Source: Cuspidothrix sp046080125
Lineage (GTDB): Bacteria > Cyanobacteriota > Cyanobacteriia > Cyanobacteriales > Nostocaceae
Reading direction: 5' to 3'
Length of the DNA: 7,877 nucleotides
Assembly (NCBI GenBank): GCA_046080125.1
Contig: JBJTTJ010000032.1
Coordinates: 1-7,877, forward strand
Shown: positions 1 to 5,648 of the stretch, piece after piece
Position numbering within the stretch: position 1 is the stretch's first letter
Layout: every line of letters begins with the position of its first letter
The notes under the pieces: model-generated
Seen by the model: the letters and a program-made list of their open reading frames with translations, nothing else
What the model was told of the DNA's origin: nothing
Database searches by the model: none
Made by a program: the position numbers and the translations under genes

Positions 1-659
1 AAAAACTCCTCCGTCAAGCACTTACCCACCGTTCTTATGTTAACGAAAACCCCGGAGAAGGAGAACATAACGAGCGCTTAGAATTTCTTGGTGATGCCAT
101 TTTAAATTTCCTCAGTGGTGAATATCTTTACAATAAACATAATCAAAAAGAAGAAGATGAATTAACTCGTCTACGTTCCGCATTAGTAGAAGAAAAACAA
201 CTGGCCAAATTTGCCATAGAAGTAGGTTTAGACTTTAGAATGAGATTAGGAAAAGGGACAATTAGAGATGGCGGTTTTCAAAATCCTAACTTACTCAGTA
301 GTACCTTTGAGGCTATAATTGGGGCTTATTATTTAGATAATAATCGTAATGTTGAACCACTTCGCGCTATTATTGAACCATTATTTGATAATGCCTCAGA
401 ACATATTGTTGAAATCCGTTCTAATGTAGATTCCAAAAATCGGTTTCAAGAATGGGTACAAGCTCAAGGTAACACAAATCCCCCTAAATATGCTACAGAA
501 CAAATTGGCGGACCCTCTCACGCGCCAGAATTTAGGGCTAAAGTATTAGTAGACGGCAAAGAATACGGTGAAGCTAAAGGAAAAAGTAAAAAAGAAGCCG
601 AAAAAGCTGCTGCTGAAGATGCTTTAGTGAAATTGAAAAAAAGAGGTTTATTAGATTGA
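1..659 (+). CDS. rnc: Ribonuclease III, 5'-truncated by the window edge
   Basis: This endoribonuclease cuts double-stranded RNA in rRNA processing and mRNA/sRNA turnover in the cytoplasm. The reading frame is open from base 3 to the TGA at 657-659, giving 218 visible residues; the gene starts upstream of the window, so the ATG at 240 is internal. Visible residues 22-31 are the family signature HNERLEFLGD, carrying the metal-binding acids E24, E27 and D31 (E38, E41 and D45 in E. coli numbering). E51 matches E65, and E103 in the STFEAIIGAYYLD segment matches E117. Residues about 144-212 form a typical C-terminal dsRNA-binding domain ending in KSKKEAEKAAAEDAL. The oddity is S100, which falls where most family members have the catalytic Asp (D114). 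No terminator with a T-run was seen after the stop. The family call is certain; how far the active site is altered rests on my alignment by eye. Confidence 0.96.
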   Translation, partial: KLLRQALTHRSYVNENPGEGEHNERLEFLGDAILNFLSGEYLYNKHNQKEEDELTRLRSALVEEKQLAKFAIEVGLDFRMRLGKGTIRDGGFQNPNLLSSTFEAIIGAYYLDNNRNVEPLRAIIEPLFDNASEHIVEIRSNVDSKNRFQEWVQAQGNTNPPKYATEQIGGPSHAPEFRAKVLVDGKEYGEAKGKSKKEAEKAAAEDALVKLKKRGLLD

Positions 660-800
660 TAATTGGTGATTTTCAGAAATTTATCTGCATCTTCCTGGGA
701 AATAGGAAATAAAAATCAGTAGTTAAGTAACTAAATATTCTTATTAATACTGATGTTATCACTAGATATCAATGTTATTGTGCTATCATTAAGTAAGTCA
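660..800. other. Spacer between rnc and the riboswitch
   Basis: No gene is visible here. The stretch is A/T-rich and holds only a weak 5-bp inverted repeat (TTCCT at 692-696 with AGGAA at 704-708) lacking a T-run, so it is not a convincing rnc terminator. The leader promoter must lie here or upstream. Confidence 0.6.
781..789 (+). promoter_or_regulatory. Candidate extended -10 promoter for the riboswitch leader
   Basis: TGCTATCAT has the extended -10 form (TGn followed by TATCAT, close to TATAAT). It would place a transcription start near 796, just before the first aptamer base at 801. No good -35 box is seen at the expected distance, so this is inferred mainly from its position. Confidence 0.35.
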
Positions 801-983
801 GCCTAGTCCAGCAAGTAACAATCAACATTGCTGGAACGGAGGAACCAAATTGTGGGGCGTGTTTTTGTCTTGAGTAAGTTGAATTATTTGAGGTTTATAA
901 CTCAGAAAAATCGAAAATTGAGCAAAAAAGAGTATCTCTCAACTCTAGCCCGTCAGCTAACTTCGTAGGCATTGAGAGGAGAC
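801..983 (+). ncRNA. c-di-AMP riboswitch aptamer (ydaO/yuaA class)
   Basis: This RNA domain binds cyclic di-AMP and is expected to control the downstream transporter operon. Conserved blocks are ACGGAGGAACC at 835-845, TGGGGCGTGTTTTTG at 853-867 and CCCGTCAGCTAAC at 949-961, then GTAGGC and GAGAGGAGA. They match, from memory, the Bacillus subtilis ydaO leader and the crystallised Thermoanaerobacter aptamer. Base pairing is also preserved: P1 GCCTA (801-805) with TAGGC (966-970), P2 CCAGCAA (808-814) with TTGCTGG (828-834), a variable stem TGAGT (871-875) with ACTCA (900-904), and a stem AGAGT (929-933) with ACTCT (942-946). Loop bases CTCTCAA (936-942) can pair with TTGAGAG (972-978), the pseudoknot position of the class. 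Ligand binding is known for the class, not shown here. Confidence 0.94.
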
Positions 984-1084
984 TGAAGAGACAGAATTTA
1001 ATGATTTTCTGATCTCATCAGTGTCCAAGGTTGGTAACAGTTAATGTTTTCGTACCCAAGCTTAACTCTGCTGAGGTGAAATAA
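984..1084 (+). promoter_or_regulatory. Leader between aptamer and permease start, with ribosome binding site
   Basis: About 100 nt separate the aptamer from the ATG. GAGGTG at 1073-1078 is a good Shine-Dalgarno sequence six bases before the ATG at 1085. Small pairings exist: CTGAT (1009-1013) with ATCAG (1017-1021), and AGTTAA (1039-1044) with TTAACT (1062-1067). No GC-rich hairpin followed by a T-run and no clear anti-Shine-Dalgarno strand was found, so the way ligand binding is turned into gene control is not visible. Confidence 0.6.
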
Positions 1085-1936
1085 ATGATTTTGCAACTAA
1101 ATTTAGCTGCTGTAATTGCGGTTGCCGGAAAAGCTGTTTGGAAAAAAGCCAAACCTGTAGTAATTCAGGATATTTTCTTATATCCCGCATTAGGATGTTT
1201 AGGAATTATTGTATTGTGGTGGGTGGTAGCATTAGCAAATCATGAATTAATGCCCACACCACCAGAGGCGTTAGTTGCCAACTTGGATTATATTTTAAAT
1301 CCCTTCCATCAAAGAGGTCCTGGTGATTTAGGAATTGGTTGGTTATTATTAGCAAGTTTACGACGGGTAATATTAGGATTTGGTTTAGGTGCATTAGTAG
1401 CCATTCCCTTGGGATTTTTAATTGGAATGTCTAGACCGGCAATGTTGGCTTTTAATCCCATTATTCAAATTTTCAAACCAGTATCACCATTAGCTTGGTT
1501 GCCCATTTCTTTATCTCTGTTTAATTTAGCAGATCCTTCGGCGATTTTCGTGATTTTCATTACTTCCCTGTGGCCAACAATTATTAATACAGCTTTGGGA
1601 GTTTCTAGCGTTCCTAAAGACTATATAGATGTAGCACAAGTTTTAGAAATGCCCCGTTGGCGACAAATTACCAAAATTATCTTACCTGCGAGTTTGCCTT
1701 ATATTTTTACAGGTTTACGAATTAGTTTAGGAATAGCTTGGTTGGTAATTGTAGCCGTGGAAATGCTCACAGGTGGAACAGGAATTGGCTTTTTTGTGTG
1801 GGATGAATGGAGTCGTTTAAATCTGAGTTCGGTATTTTTAGCAGTGTTTGTTATTGGTATCACGGGTTTAGTTTTAGATTATGCCGTGGGCAAAATTCAA
1901 GAGTTAGTTACTCACCGTCCTGGAAGTTTAAATTAA
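1085..1936 (+). CDS. ABC transporter permease, NrtB/CmpB/SsuC-like
   Basis: This is the inner-membrane channel subunit of an importer in the nitrate/bicarbonate/taurine/sulfonate family, probably acting as a dimer with the ATPase encoded downstream. The 283 residues contain hydrophobic segments near 30-51, 95-116, 134-148, 152-172, 205-227 and 249-267. The cytoplasmic coupling (EAA-type) loop lies at about 183-201 and ends in ILP. The stretches FKPVSPLAWLPISL (about 130-143) and TGGTGIGFFVWDEW (about 229-242) are typical of NrtB-like permeases. The ATG at 1085 is supported by GAGGTG six bases upstream. It is the first gene after the c-di-AMP riboswitch, whereas many relatives begin with the binding protein. 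The family is clear; the substrate cannot be read from this subunit. Confidence 0.93.
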   Translation: MILQLNLAAVIAVAGKAVWKKAKPVVIQDIFLYPALGCLGIIVLWWVVALANHELMPTPPEALVANLDYILNPFHQRGPGDLGIGWLLLASLRRVILGFGLGALVAIPLGFLIGMSRPAMLAFNPIIQIFKPVSPLAWLPISLSLFNLADPSAIFVIFITSLWPTIINTALGVSSVPKDYIDVAQVLEMPRWRQITKIILPASLPYIFTGLRISLGIAWLVIVAVEMLTGGTGIGFFVWDEWSRLNLSSVFLAVFVIGITGLVLDYAVGKIQELVTHRPGSLN

Positions 1937-1957
1937 TCAAATTTATCTCAATTTATT

Positions 1958-1974
1958 ACAGGCAAGATGCCTGT
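1958..1974. repeat. Hairpin repeat, dispersed type
   Basis: ACAGGCA (1958-1964), loop AGA, TGCCTGT (1968-1974) form a perfect 7-bp stem 21 bases after the permease stop. No T-run follows, so it is not a standard terminator. The sequence resembles short dispersed repeats of Nostocales, an identification made from memory. Confidence 0.6.
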
Positions 1975-1990
1975 TCCACATTTTAATTAG

Positions 1991-2010
1991 TGTAGGGTGG
2001 GCATTGCCCA
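1991..2010. repeat. Second dispersed-type palindromic repeat
   Basis: GTAGGGTGGGCATTGCCCA contains the palindrome TGGGCATTGCCCA (1998-2010). It looks like another common cyanobacterial intergenic repeat and lies 44 bases before the preferred start of the binding-protein gene. It could form a small hairpin in the operon mRNA. Confidence 0.55.
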
Positions 2011-2054
2011 ACTTACTAGAATTCTGGATAAATAAATCCAAAATCATCAAAACC

Positions 2055-3497
2055 ATGAGTGAAAATCATTTAACTCGGCGAGATTTTATTAAAGCCATAG
2101 GTGCAACAACGGCAGGTTTAGCTTTATCATCGTGTAATGTTTCTGGAGATAGGTCTGCAAAGAGACTAACAGAAGAAGCTTTAGCGGTGACACCTATAGT
2201 CAAGTCCCAAGATTTAGAAAAACCAGATATTACCGTTGGTTATGTACCTGTAAATGATTGTGCCCCATTTGCGATCGCTTGGAAAAAAGGATTTTTCCGC
2301 AAATATGGCTTAAATGTCACACTTAACCGCGAAGCTAGTTGGGCTACCTCCCGCGACGGTTTAATTTTCGGTCGTCTCGATGCTTCCCCCGTCGTTTCCG
2401 GTGCAGTCACCAACGCCAGAATAGGGGCAGAAGGGGCGCGTCATGCCCCCCTGTGTGCAGCGATGACCATTCACCGTCATGGCAACGCCATGACCATGAA
2501 TAAGGATATGTGGGACTATGGCATCCGTCCTTGGTATGAATATCAACAAAAATATGGTGATGGGGCTTTAGAAGCCTTTGGACGGGACTTTCGTGGCTAT
2601 TTTGACAAACAACCCCCAGAAAAGAGAGTGTGGGCTGTAGTCCTTAGTTCTGCCATTTATGAATACTTTGCCCGCTATCTATCTGCTGCTGCCGGTGTTG
2701 ATCCTCTGAAAGAATTTCGGATCATCATTGTTCCCCCACCACAAATGGTGACAAACATGAGAATTGGTGCAATGGAAGCTTACATGGTCGCTGAACCTTG
2801 GAACACTAGGGCAATTACAGGTAACGAAGGTATCGGTTTTACCTTCGCCCAAGGTAAGGAAATTTGGCACGGACACCCAGATAGACTCCTAGGAGTAATG
2901 GAATCTTTCATTGTCAATTATCCCAAAACTTACCGTTCTTTGGTAAAGGCTATGATTGAAGCTTGTCAATATTGTGGTAAACCTGAAAATCGTCAAGAAA
3001 TAGCCGAATTACTGACCCAAAGATCATTTACAGGTGCAAAACCCAAACAGTCAGGTTTGCCTATGACTAAGTTTACAGCACCGGGAATTATTGGCAATTA
3101 TAACTATGGGGGTTTTGATGGCAAAGACCGGACTATCCAAGCAGATGATACCACAATTTTTTATGATCTGCCTAACACTATTCCCCACGCAGAAGGAGAA
3201 CATTCTACATTTTTATGGCGTTCTCGGAGTATTTGGTTAATGACTCAATCAGCACGTTGGGGACAAATCAAGGAAATTCCTAAAAACGCTGAACAAGTAG
3301 CAGCACAAGGTTGGAGAACAGACTTATATAGGGAGATAGCCACAGAAATGGGAATTAAATGCCCCAAGGATGATTATAAAATTGAACCATCCACAGCATT
3401 TATAGATAAAAAACCATTTGATCCTAGTGATCCTGTAGGATATCTTAATAGTTTTCCCATCCGTGCTAATGCACCTTCTAGATTTTTTATGTCTTAG
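2055..3497 (+). CDS. NrtA/CmpA-like ABC substrate-binding lipoprotein with Tat signal
   Basis: This protein captures the solute outside the cytoplasmic membrane and delivers it to the permease. I chose the ATG at 2055 (480 aa): the frame is open upstream to a TTG at 2004, but that TTG lies in a repeat and would bury the signal peptide. The N-terminus reads LTRRDFIK, a twin-arginine export motif (R8, R9), then a hydrophobic stretch and the lipobox LSSC with C27 as likely lipid-bearing residue. Family motifs follow: ASWATSRDGL (94-103), VPPPQMVTNMRIGAMEAY (226-243) and AEPWN (246-250). Size is near NrtA. Positions that contact nitrate in NrtA, as I recall and align them, are largely changed: the tryptophan is kept (W96), but Gln becomes N144, His becomes Y202 and Lys becomes R277. 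No strong ribosome binding site precedes the ATG. The substrate is unknown; nitrate looks unlikely. Confidence 0.92.
   Translation: MSENHLTRRDFIKAIGATTAGLALSSCNVSGDRSAKRLTEEALAVTPIVKSQDLEKPDITVGYVPVNDCAPFAIAWKKGFFRKYGLNVTLNREASWATSRDGLIFGRLDASPVVSGAVTNARIGAEGARHAPLCAAMTIHRHGNAMTMNKDMWDYGIRPWYEYQQKYGDGALEAFGRDFRGYFDKQPPEKRVWAVVLSSAIYEYFARYLSAAAGVDPLKEFRIIIVPPPQMVTNMRIGAMEAYMVAEPWNTRAITGNEGIGFTFAQGKEIWHGHPDRLLGVMESFIVNYPKTYRSLVKAMIEACQYCGKPENRQEIAELLTQRSFTGAKPKQSGLPMTKFTAPGIIGNYNYGGFDGKDRTIQADDTTIFYDLPNTIPHAEGEHSTFLWRSRSIWLMTQSARWGQIKEIPKNAEQVAAQGWRTDLYREIATEMGIKCPKDDYKIEPSTAFIDKKPFDPSDPVGYLNSFPIRANAPSRFFMS
2271..2278. repeat. HIP1 octamer GCGATCGC
   Basis: This is a perfect copy of the highly iterated palindrome of cyanobacterial genomes, lying inside the binding-protein gene. 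It supports the taxonomic call. Confidence 0.9.
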
Positions 3498-3514
3498 AAA
3501 AATTGATCATATTT

Positions 3515-3520
3515 GAGGTA
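3515..3520 (+). promoter_or_regulatory. Ribosome binding site of the ATPase gene
   Basis: GAGGTA lies seven bases before the ATG at 3528 and fixes that start. The whole gap after the binding-protein stop is 30 bases, so the two genes are very probably co-transcribed. Confidence 0.75.
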
Positions 3521-3527
3521 ACTAATC

Positions 3528-4364
3528 ATGCAATATACAACACTACAATATCATGAATTTCCTAAACCTATGCAGCGCGACGGATTTTTAGAAATCGAAA
3601 ATCTAGTCAAGTCTTATTCTAAACCTGATAGAGAAGAATTTGTAGTTTTAGATCATGTGAATCTGACCATTCATGAAAATGAATATATTTCCGTAATTGG
3701 TCATTCTGGCTGCGGAAAATCTACCTTATTAAAAATAATCGGTGGTTTTGAAAAAGCTACATCTGGATCAGTTCGCTTAGATGGTAAAGAAATTCGTAAA
3801 CCAGGTGCAGATAGAATGATGGTATTTCAAAACTATTCATTATTGCCTTGGTTGACCGTCAGAGAAAATATCCGTTTAGCTGTGGATGAAGTTCTCAAAA
3901 ATGCCAATCGATCTGAAAAAATTAGCATTGTTAATGAACATTTGGCGATGGTAAACTTAACCTCAGCAGCAGACAAATATCCCGATCAAATTTCTGGAGG
4001 AATGAAGCAAAGAGTTGGTATTGCCAGGGCTTTAGCAATTCGTCCGAAAATGTTATTAATGGATGAACCTTTTGGGGCTTTAGATGCCTTAACTCGTGGT
4101 AAATTACAACGTCAAGTTTTAGATATTTGGGAAAGTCATCGTCAGGCGGTCATGATGATTACCCATGATGTAGATGAAGCAATTTATATGTCTGATCGGA
4201 TTATCTTAATGACTAATGGACCATCTGCCAAGATCGGAGAAATTTTAACAGTTCCCTTTGAACGTCCTAGAGATAGAATGGCTATGCGTAATTCTCAAGA
4301 ATATTTTGAACTTCGCAATCATGCCCTTAATTTCCTTGATGAACATTTTACATCTGAGGAGTAA
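3528..4364 (+). CDS. ABC transporter ATP-binding protein, NrtD/SsuB/TauB-like
   Basis: This cytoplasmic ATPase powers the importer encoded by the two preceding genes. All nucleotide-binding motifs are intact in the 278 residues: Walker A GHSGCGKST (58-66), Q-loop Q101 in VFQNYSLLPWLTV, signature ISGGMKQR (155-162), Walker B LLMDEP (176-181), D-loop GALD (183-186) and switch histidine H213 in ITHD. QNYSLLPWLTV and SGGMKQRVGIARAL are typical of the nitrate/taurine/sulfonate subfamily. The length is that of a single-domain ATPase, with no fused solute-binding domain as in NrtC or CmpC. The first 18 residues before the ATPase fold are a short extension. It is the last gene of the operon, ending 28 bases before a hairpin. 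Confidence 0.95.
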   Translation: MQYTTLQYHEFPKPMQRDGFLEIENLVKSYSKPDREEFVVLDHVNLTIHENEYISVIGHSGCGKSTLLKIIGGFEKATSGSVRLDGKEIRKPGADRMMVFQNYSLLPWLTVRENIRLAVDEVLKNANRSEKISIVNEHLAMVNLTSAADKYPDQISGGMKQRVGIARALAIRPKMLLMDEPFGALDALTRGKLQRQVLDIWESHRQAVMMITHDVDEAIYMSDRIILMTNGPSAKIGEILTVPFERPRDRMAMRNSQEYFELRNHALNFLDEHFTSEE

Positions 4365-4392
4365 TTACAAATCACAATAAACAATAAGATCA

Positions 4393-4413
4393 CCGACTTC
4401 TTAAAGAAGTCGG
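4393..4413. terminator. Palindromic hairpin between convergent genes, probable bidirectional terminator or repeat
   Basis: CCGACTTCTT (4393-4402) and AAGAAGTCGG (4404-4413) are exact reverse complements around one base; as RNA they give about 8 bp with a TTAAA loop. It sits between the ends of two convergent genes. A TTTTT run at 4434-4438 lies some 20 bases downstream, farther than usual for an intrinsic terminator. The sequence also resembles a dispersed repeat of cyanobacteria, so both readings may hold. Confidence 0.55.
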
Positions 4414-4441
4414 GAATCCGAATTAATCCACTATTTTTGAA

Positions 4442-5080
4442 TTACTTGTTAGGTTGGGGTGTCATGCGTAAATAAGGTTTAATTTCTTGATAACCTTTAG
4501 GGAATTTTTCTTTGAGGACTTCGGGATCTTTCAAAGATGGTACAATTACGCAGTCTTCACCATCTTTCCAGTCTGCTGGTGTAGCAACACTGTAATTATC
4601 CGTTAATTGCAAAGAGTCAATAACACGTAAAATCTCATCAAAGTTGCGTCCAGTGCTGGGAGGATAGGTAAAGCTAAGACGTAGTTTTTTGTTGTTGTCA
4701 ATAATAAACACAGAACGCACGGTAACGGTAGCTGCTGCGTTGGGATGAATCATATCATAAAGTTCAGAAACCTGACGATCTGGATCTGCCAAAATTGGGT
4801 AATTGAGAGTTGTGCTTTGGGTTTCTTCAATATCACCCACCCAACCCTTATGAGATTCTACATCATCAACACTGAGTGCGATCGCCTTTACGTTACGTTT
4901 GTCAAATTCTGGTTTTAGTTTAGCAACAGTACCGAGTTCGGTTGTGCAAACTGGTGTAAAGTCAGCAGGGTGGGAGAATAGCACTACCCAGCTATCACCA
5001 GCCCAGGTATAAAAATCTATTTCCCCATGTGTAGAGGCTTGAGTAAAGTTAGGTACTGTATCGCCAAGACGGAGACTCAT
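4442..5080 (-). CDS. 1-Cys peroxiredoxin (Prx6 type)
   Basis: This thiol peroxidase reduces hydrogen and organic peroxides in the cytoplasm. The 212 residues match the full length of the cyanobacterial 1-Cys group. The active site SHPADFTPVCTTELG (36-50) gives the peroxidatic cysteine C45, with T42 and P38, and R122 in VTVRSVFII completes the catalytic set. The long C-terminal part (about 160-212, PADWKDGEDCVIVPS and PYLRMTPQPNK) is characteristic of Prx6-like proteins. The only other cysteine is C177 in that arm, not the VCP resolving cysteine of typical 2-Cys enzymes. The ATG is supported by AGGGAA on the minus strand at 5087-5092. It converges on the transporter operon and shares only the hairpin between them. 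No clear promoter was identified; A/T-rich sequence such as TATAAAT lies about 30 bases upstream of the start. Confidence 0.95.
   Translation of the reverse strand: MSLRLGDTVPNFTQASTHGEIDFYTWAGDSWVVLFSHPADFTPVCTTELGTVAKLKPEFDKRNVKAIALSVDDVESHKGWVGDIEETQSTTLNYPILADPDRQVSELYDMIHPNAAATVTVRSVFIIDNNKKLRLSFTYPPSTGRNFDEILRVIDSLQLTDNYSVATPADWKDGEDCVIVPSLKDPEVLKEKFPKGYQEIKPYLRMTPQPNK
4878..4885. repeat. HIP1 octamer GCGATCGC
   Basis: This second perfect HIP1 copy lies inside the peroxiredoxin gene. Both copies found in the window are within coding sequence. Confidence 0.9.
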
Positions 5081-5209
5081 GCAAGATTCCCTGTATTCTA
5101 GAAAGATATTTATATTTTACTGTGACATGATCAATTTTACCACTCTCAATAGCCATCTTGAGACTACAATCAAGCAGGAAGTAAACATCAAAACTACCAT
5201 TGTCCATTT

Positions 5210-5221
5210 AAGTCTAGACTT
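5210..5221. promoter_or_regulatory. 12-bp perfect palindrome, possible protein-binding site
   Basis: AAGTCTAGACTT is its own reverse complement and lies in non-coding DNA about 130 bases upstream of the peroxiredoxin start. It has the form of a dimer-binding operator, but nothing shows which gene it would serve. Confidence 0.25.
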
Positions 5222-5249
5222 GGGTATCTTTGGATAAGTTTTATAAAGC

Positions 5250-5288
5250 GGTTCATCCACAACTCAGGAAAGAATGAACCATTTTTTT
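5250..5288 (+). terminator. Plus-strand intrinsic terminator-like hairpin with T-run
   Basis: GGTTCAT (5250-5256) pairs with ATGAACC (5274-5280) across a 17-nt loop and is followed by seven T residues at 5282-5288. This is terminator form for the plus strand only; read on the minus strand the hairpin is followed by GCTTTAT, a poor run. Both flanking genes are on the minus strand, so the transcript it would end is not annotated. The 7-bp stem and large loop make it moderate in strength. Confidence 0.5.
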
Positions 5289-5320
5289 CTCAACTGGTTT
5301 TCACTGAATAGGGGTGGATT

Positions 5321-5581
5321 CTATTTATGTCCGTGAGTAGGACAGGGAGGAGCAGAAATTGATTTATCTAGCCAGCCTACAGCCTGTTCCAGCCTAGCCT
5401 GTGCCTCTTGAGGTTGATTTTTGACCAAAAACACCATAGCAGCCGCCACCTGCTCACTAGCGCGGGCATTGCGGTTAGACTTGAGACGATGCCAATCATC
5501 ATCAGAAATACTGAGTCTTGTCATCAAAGCTTGGGCGAGTTCCAAAGTGCTAAGATCATTTAACTGACTAATTTGAGACAT
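5321..5581 (-). CDS. Small conserved-looking cyanobacterial protein of unknown function (possibly DUF6439)
   Basis: I do not know a function for this protein. The chosen ATG at 5581 gives 86 residues; a TTG nine codons upstream would give 95 but adds only a low-complexity, serine-rich start. The product appears soluble and helical: a helix near 9-25 (LSTLELAQALMTRL), a block DDDWHRLKSNRNARASEQVAAAMVFL (about 27-52), then a helix QPQEAQARLEQAVGWLDKSI. It ends in APPCPTHGHK, with C80, H83 and H85 close enough to be metal ligands, which is speculation. There is no signal peptide or membrane segment. The block resembles a family I recall in cyanobacteria as DUF6439, without certainty. It is divergent from the next gene with 67 bases between starts, sharing the region with an 18-bp palindrome. 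Confidence 0.75.
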   Translation of the reverse strand: MSQISQLNDLSTLELAQALMTRLSISDDDWHRLKSNRNARASEQVAAAMVFLVKNQPQEAQARLEQAVGWLDKSISAPPCPTHGHK

Positions 5582-5612
5582 AGAATTGACTACTGAGTCA
5601 CTAGACAAAAGT

Positions 5613-5630
5613 TATGATGTTAACATCATA
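5613..5630. promoter_or_regulatory. 18-bp perfect palindrome in a divergent intergenic region, candidate operator
   Basis: TATGATGTTAACATCATA is perfectly self-complementary and centred in the 67 bases separating two divergent starts. Each half begins with TATGAT, a -10-like hexamer, once on each strand. A dimeric repressor bound here could control both genes. No well-spaced -35 box was found: TTGACT at 5586-5591 lies 21 bases before the plus-strand TATGAT. Confidence 0.4.
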
Positions 5631-5648
5631 GCCAATTACCCATCGCCC

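Noticed and set aside
240..659. Methionine at 240 as the start of a short RNase III-like protein
   Set aside because: The same frame is open to the left edge and encodes the catalytic signature HNERLEFLGD upstream of it, so this ATG is internal to a truncated gene.
801..983. Guanidine-I (ykkC) riboswitch, considered because that class also precedes NrtA-like importers
   Set aside because: The conserved blocks and the pseudoknot match the ydaO class, and the ykkC consensus blocks are not present.
1034..1056. NtcA-type site (GTA-N8-TAC) upstream of the permease
   Set aside because: The GTA and TAC present are 16 bases apart instead of 8, so the nitrogen regulator site is not supported.
1206..1394. 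Minus-strand open frame inside the permease gene
   Set aside because: It is antisense to a well-supported gene, has no ribosome site and shows no recognisable protein features.
2004..2054. TTG at 2004 as the start of the binding-protein gene
   Set aside because: It falls inside a dispersed repeat and would put 17 residues before the twin-arginine signal; the ATG at 2055 fits the signal peptide.
2361..2876. Two minus-strand open frames inside the binding-protein gene
   Set aside because: They are shadows of the coding strand with unnatural composition and no family resemblance.
5582..5608. TTG start at 5608 (minus) for the small protein, and TTG at 5586 (plus) for the coiled-coil gene
   Set aside because: The two would overlap each other and the candidate regulatory region; downstream ATG codons give compact proteins and a normal divergent spacer.
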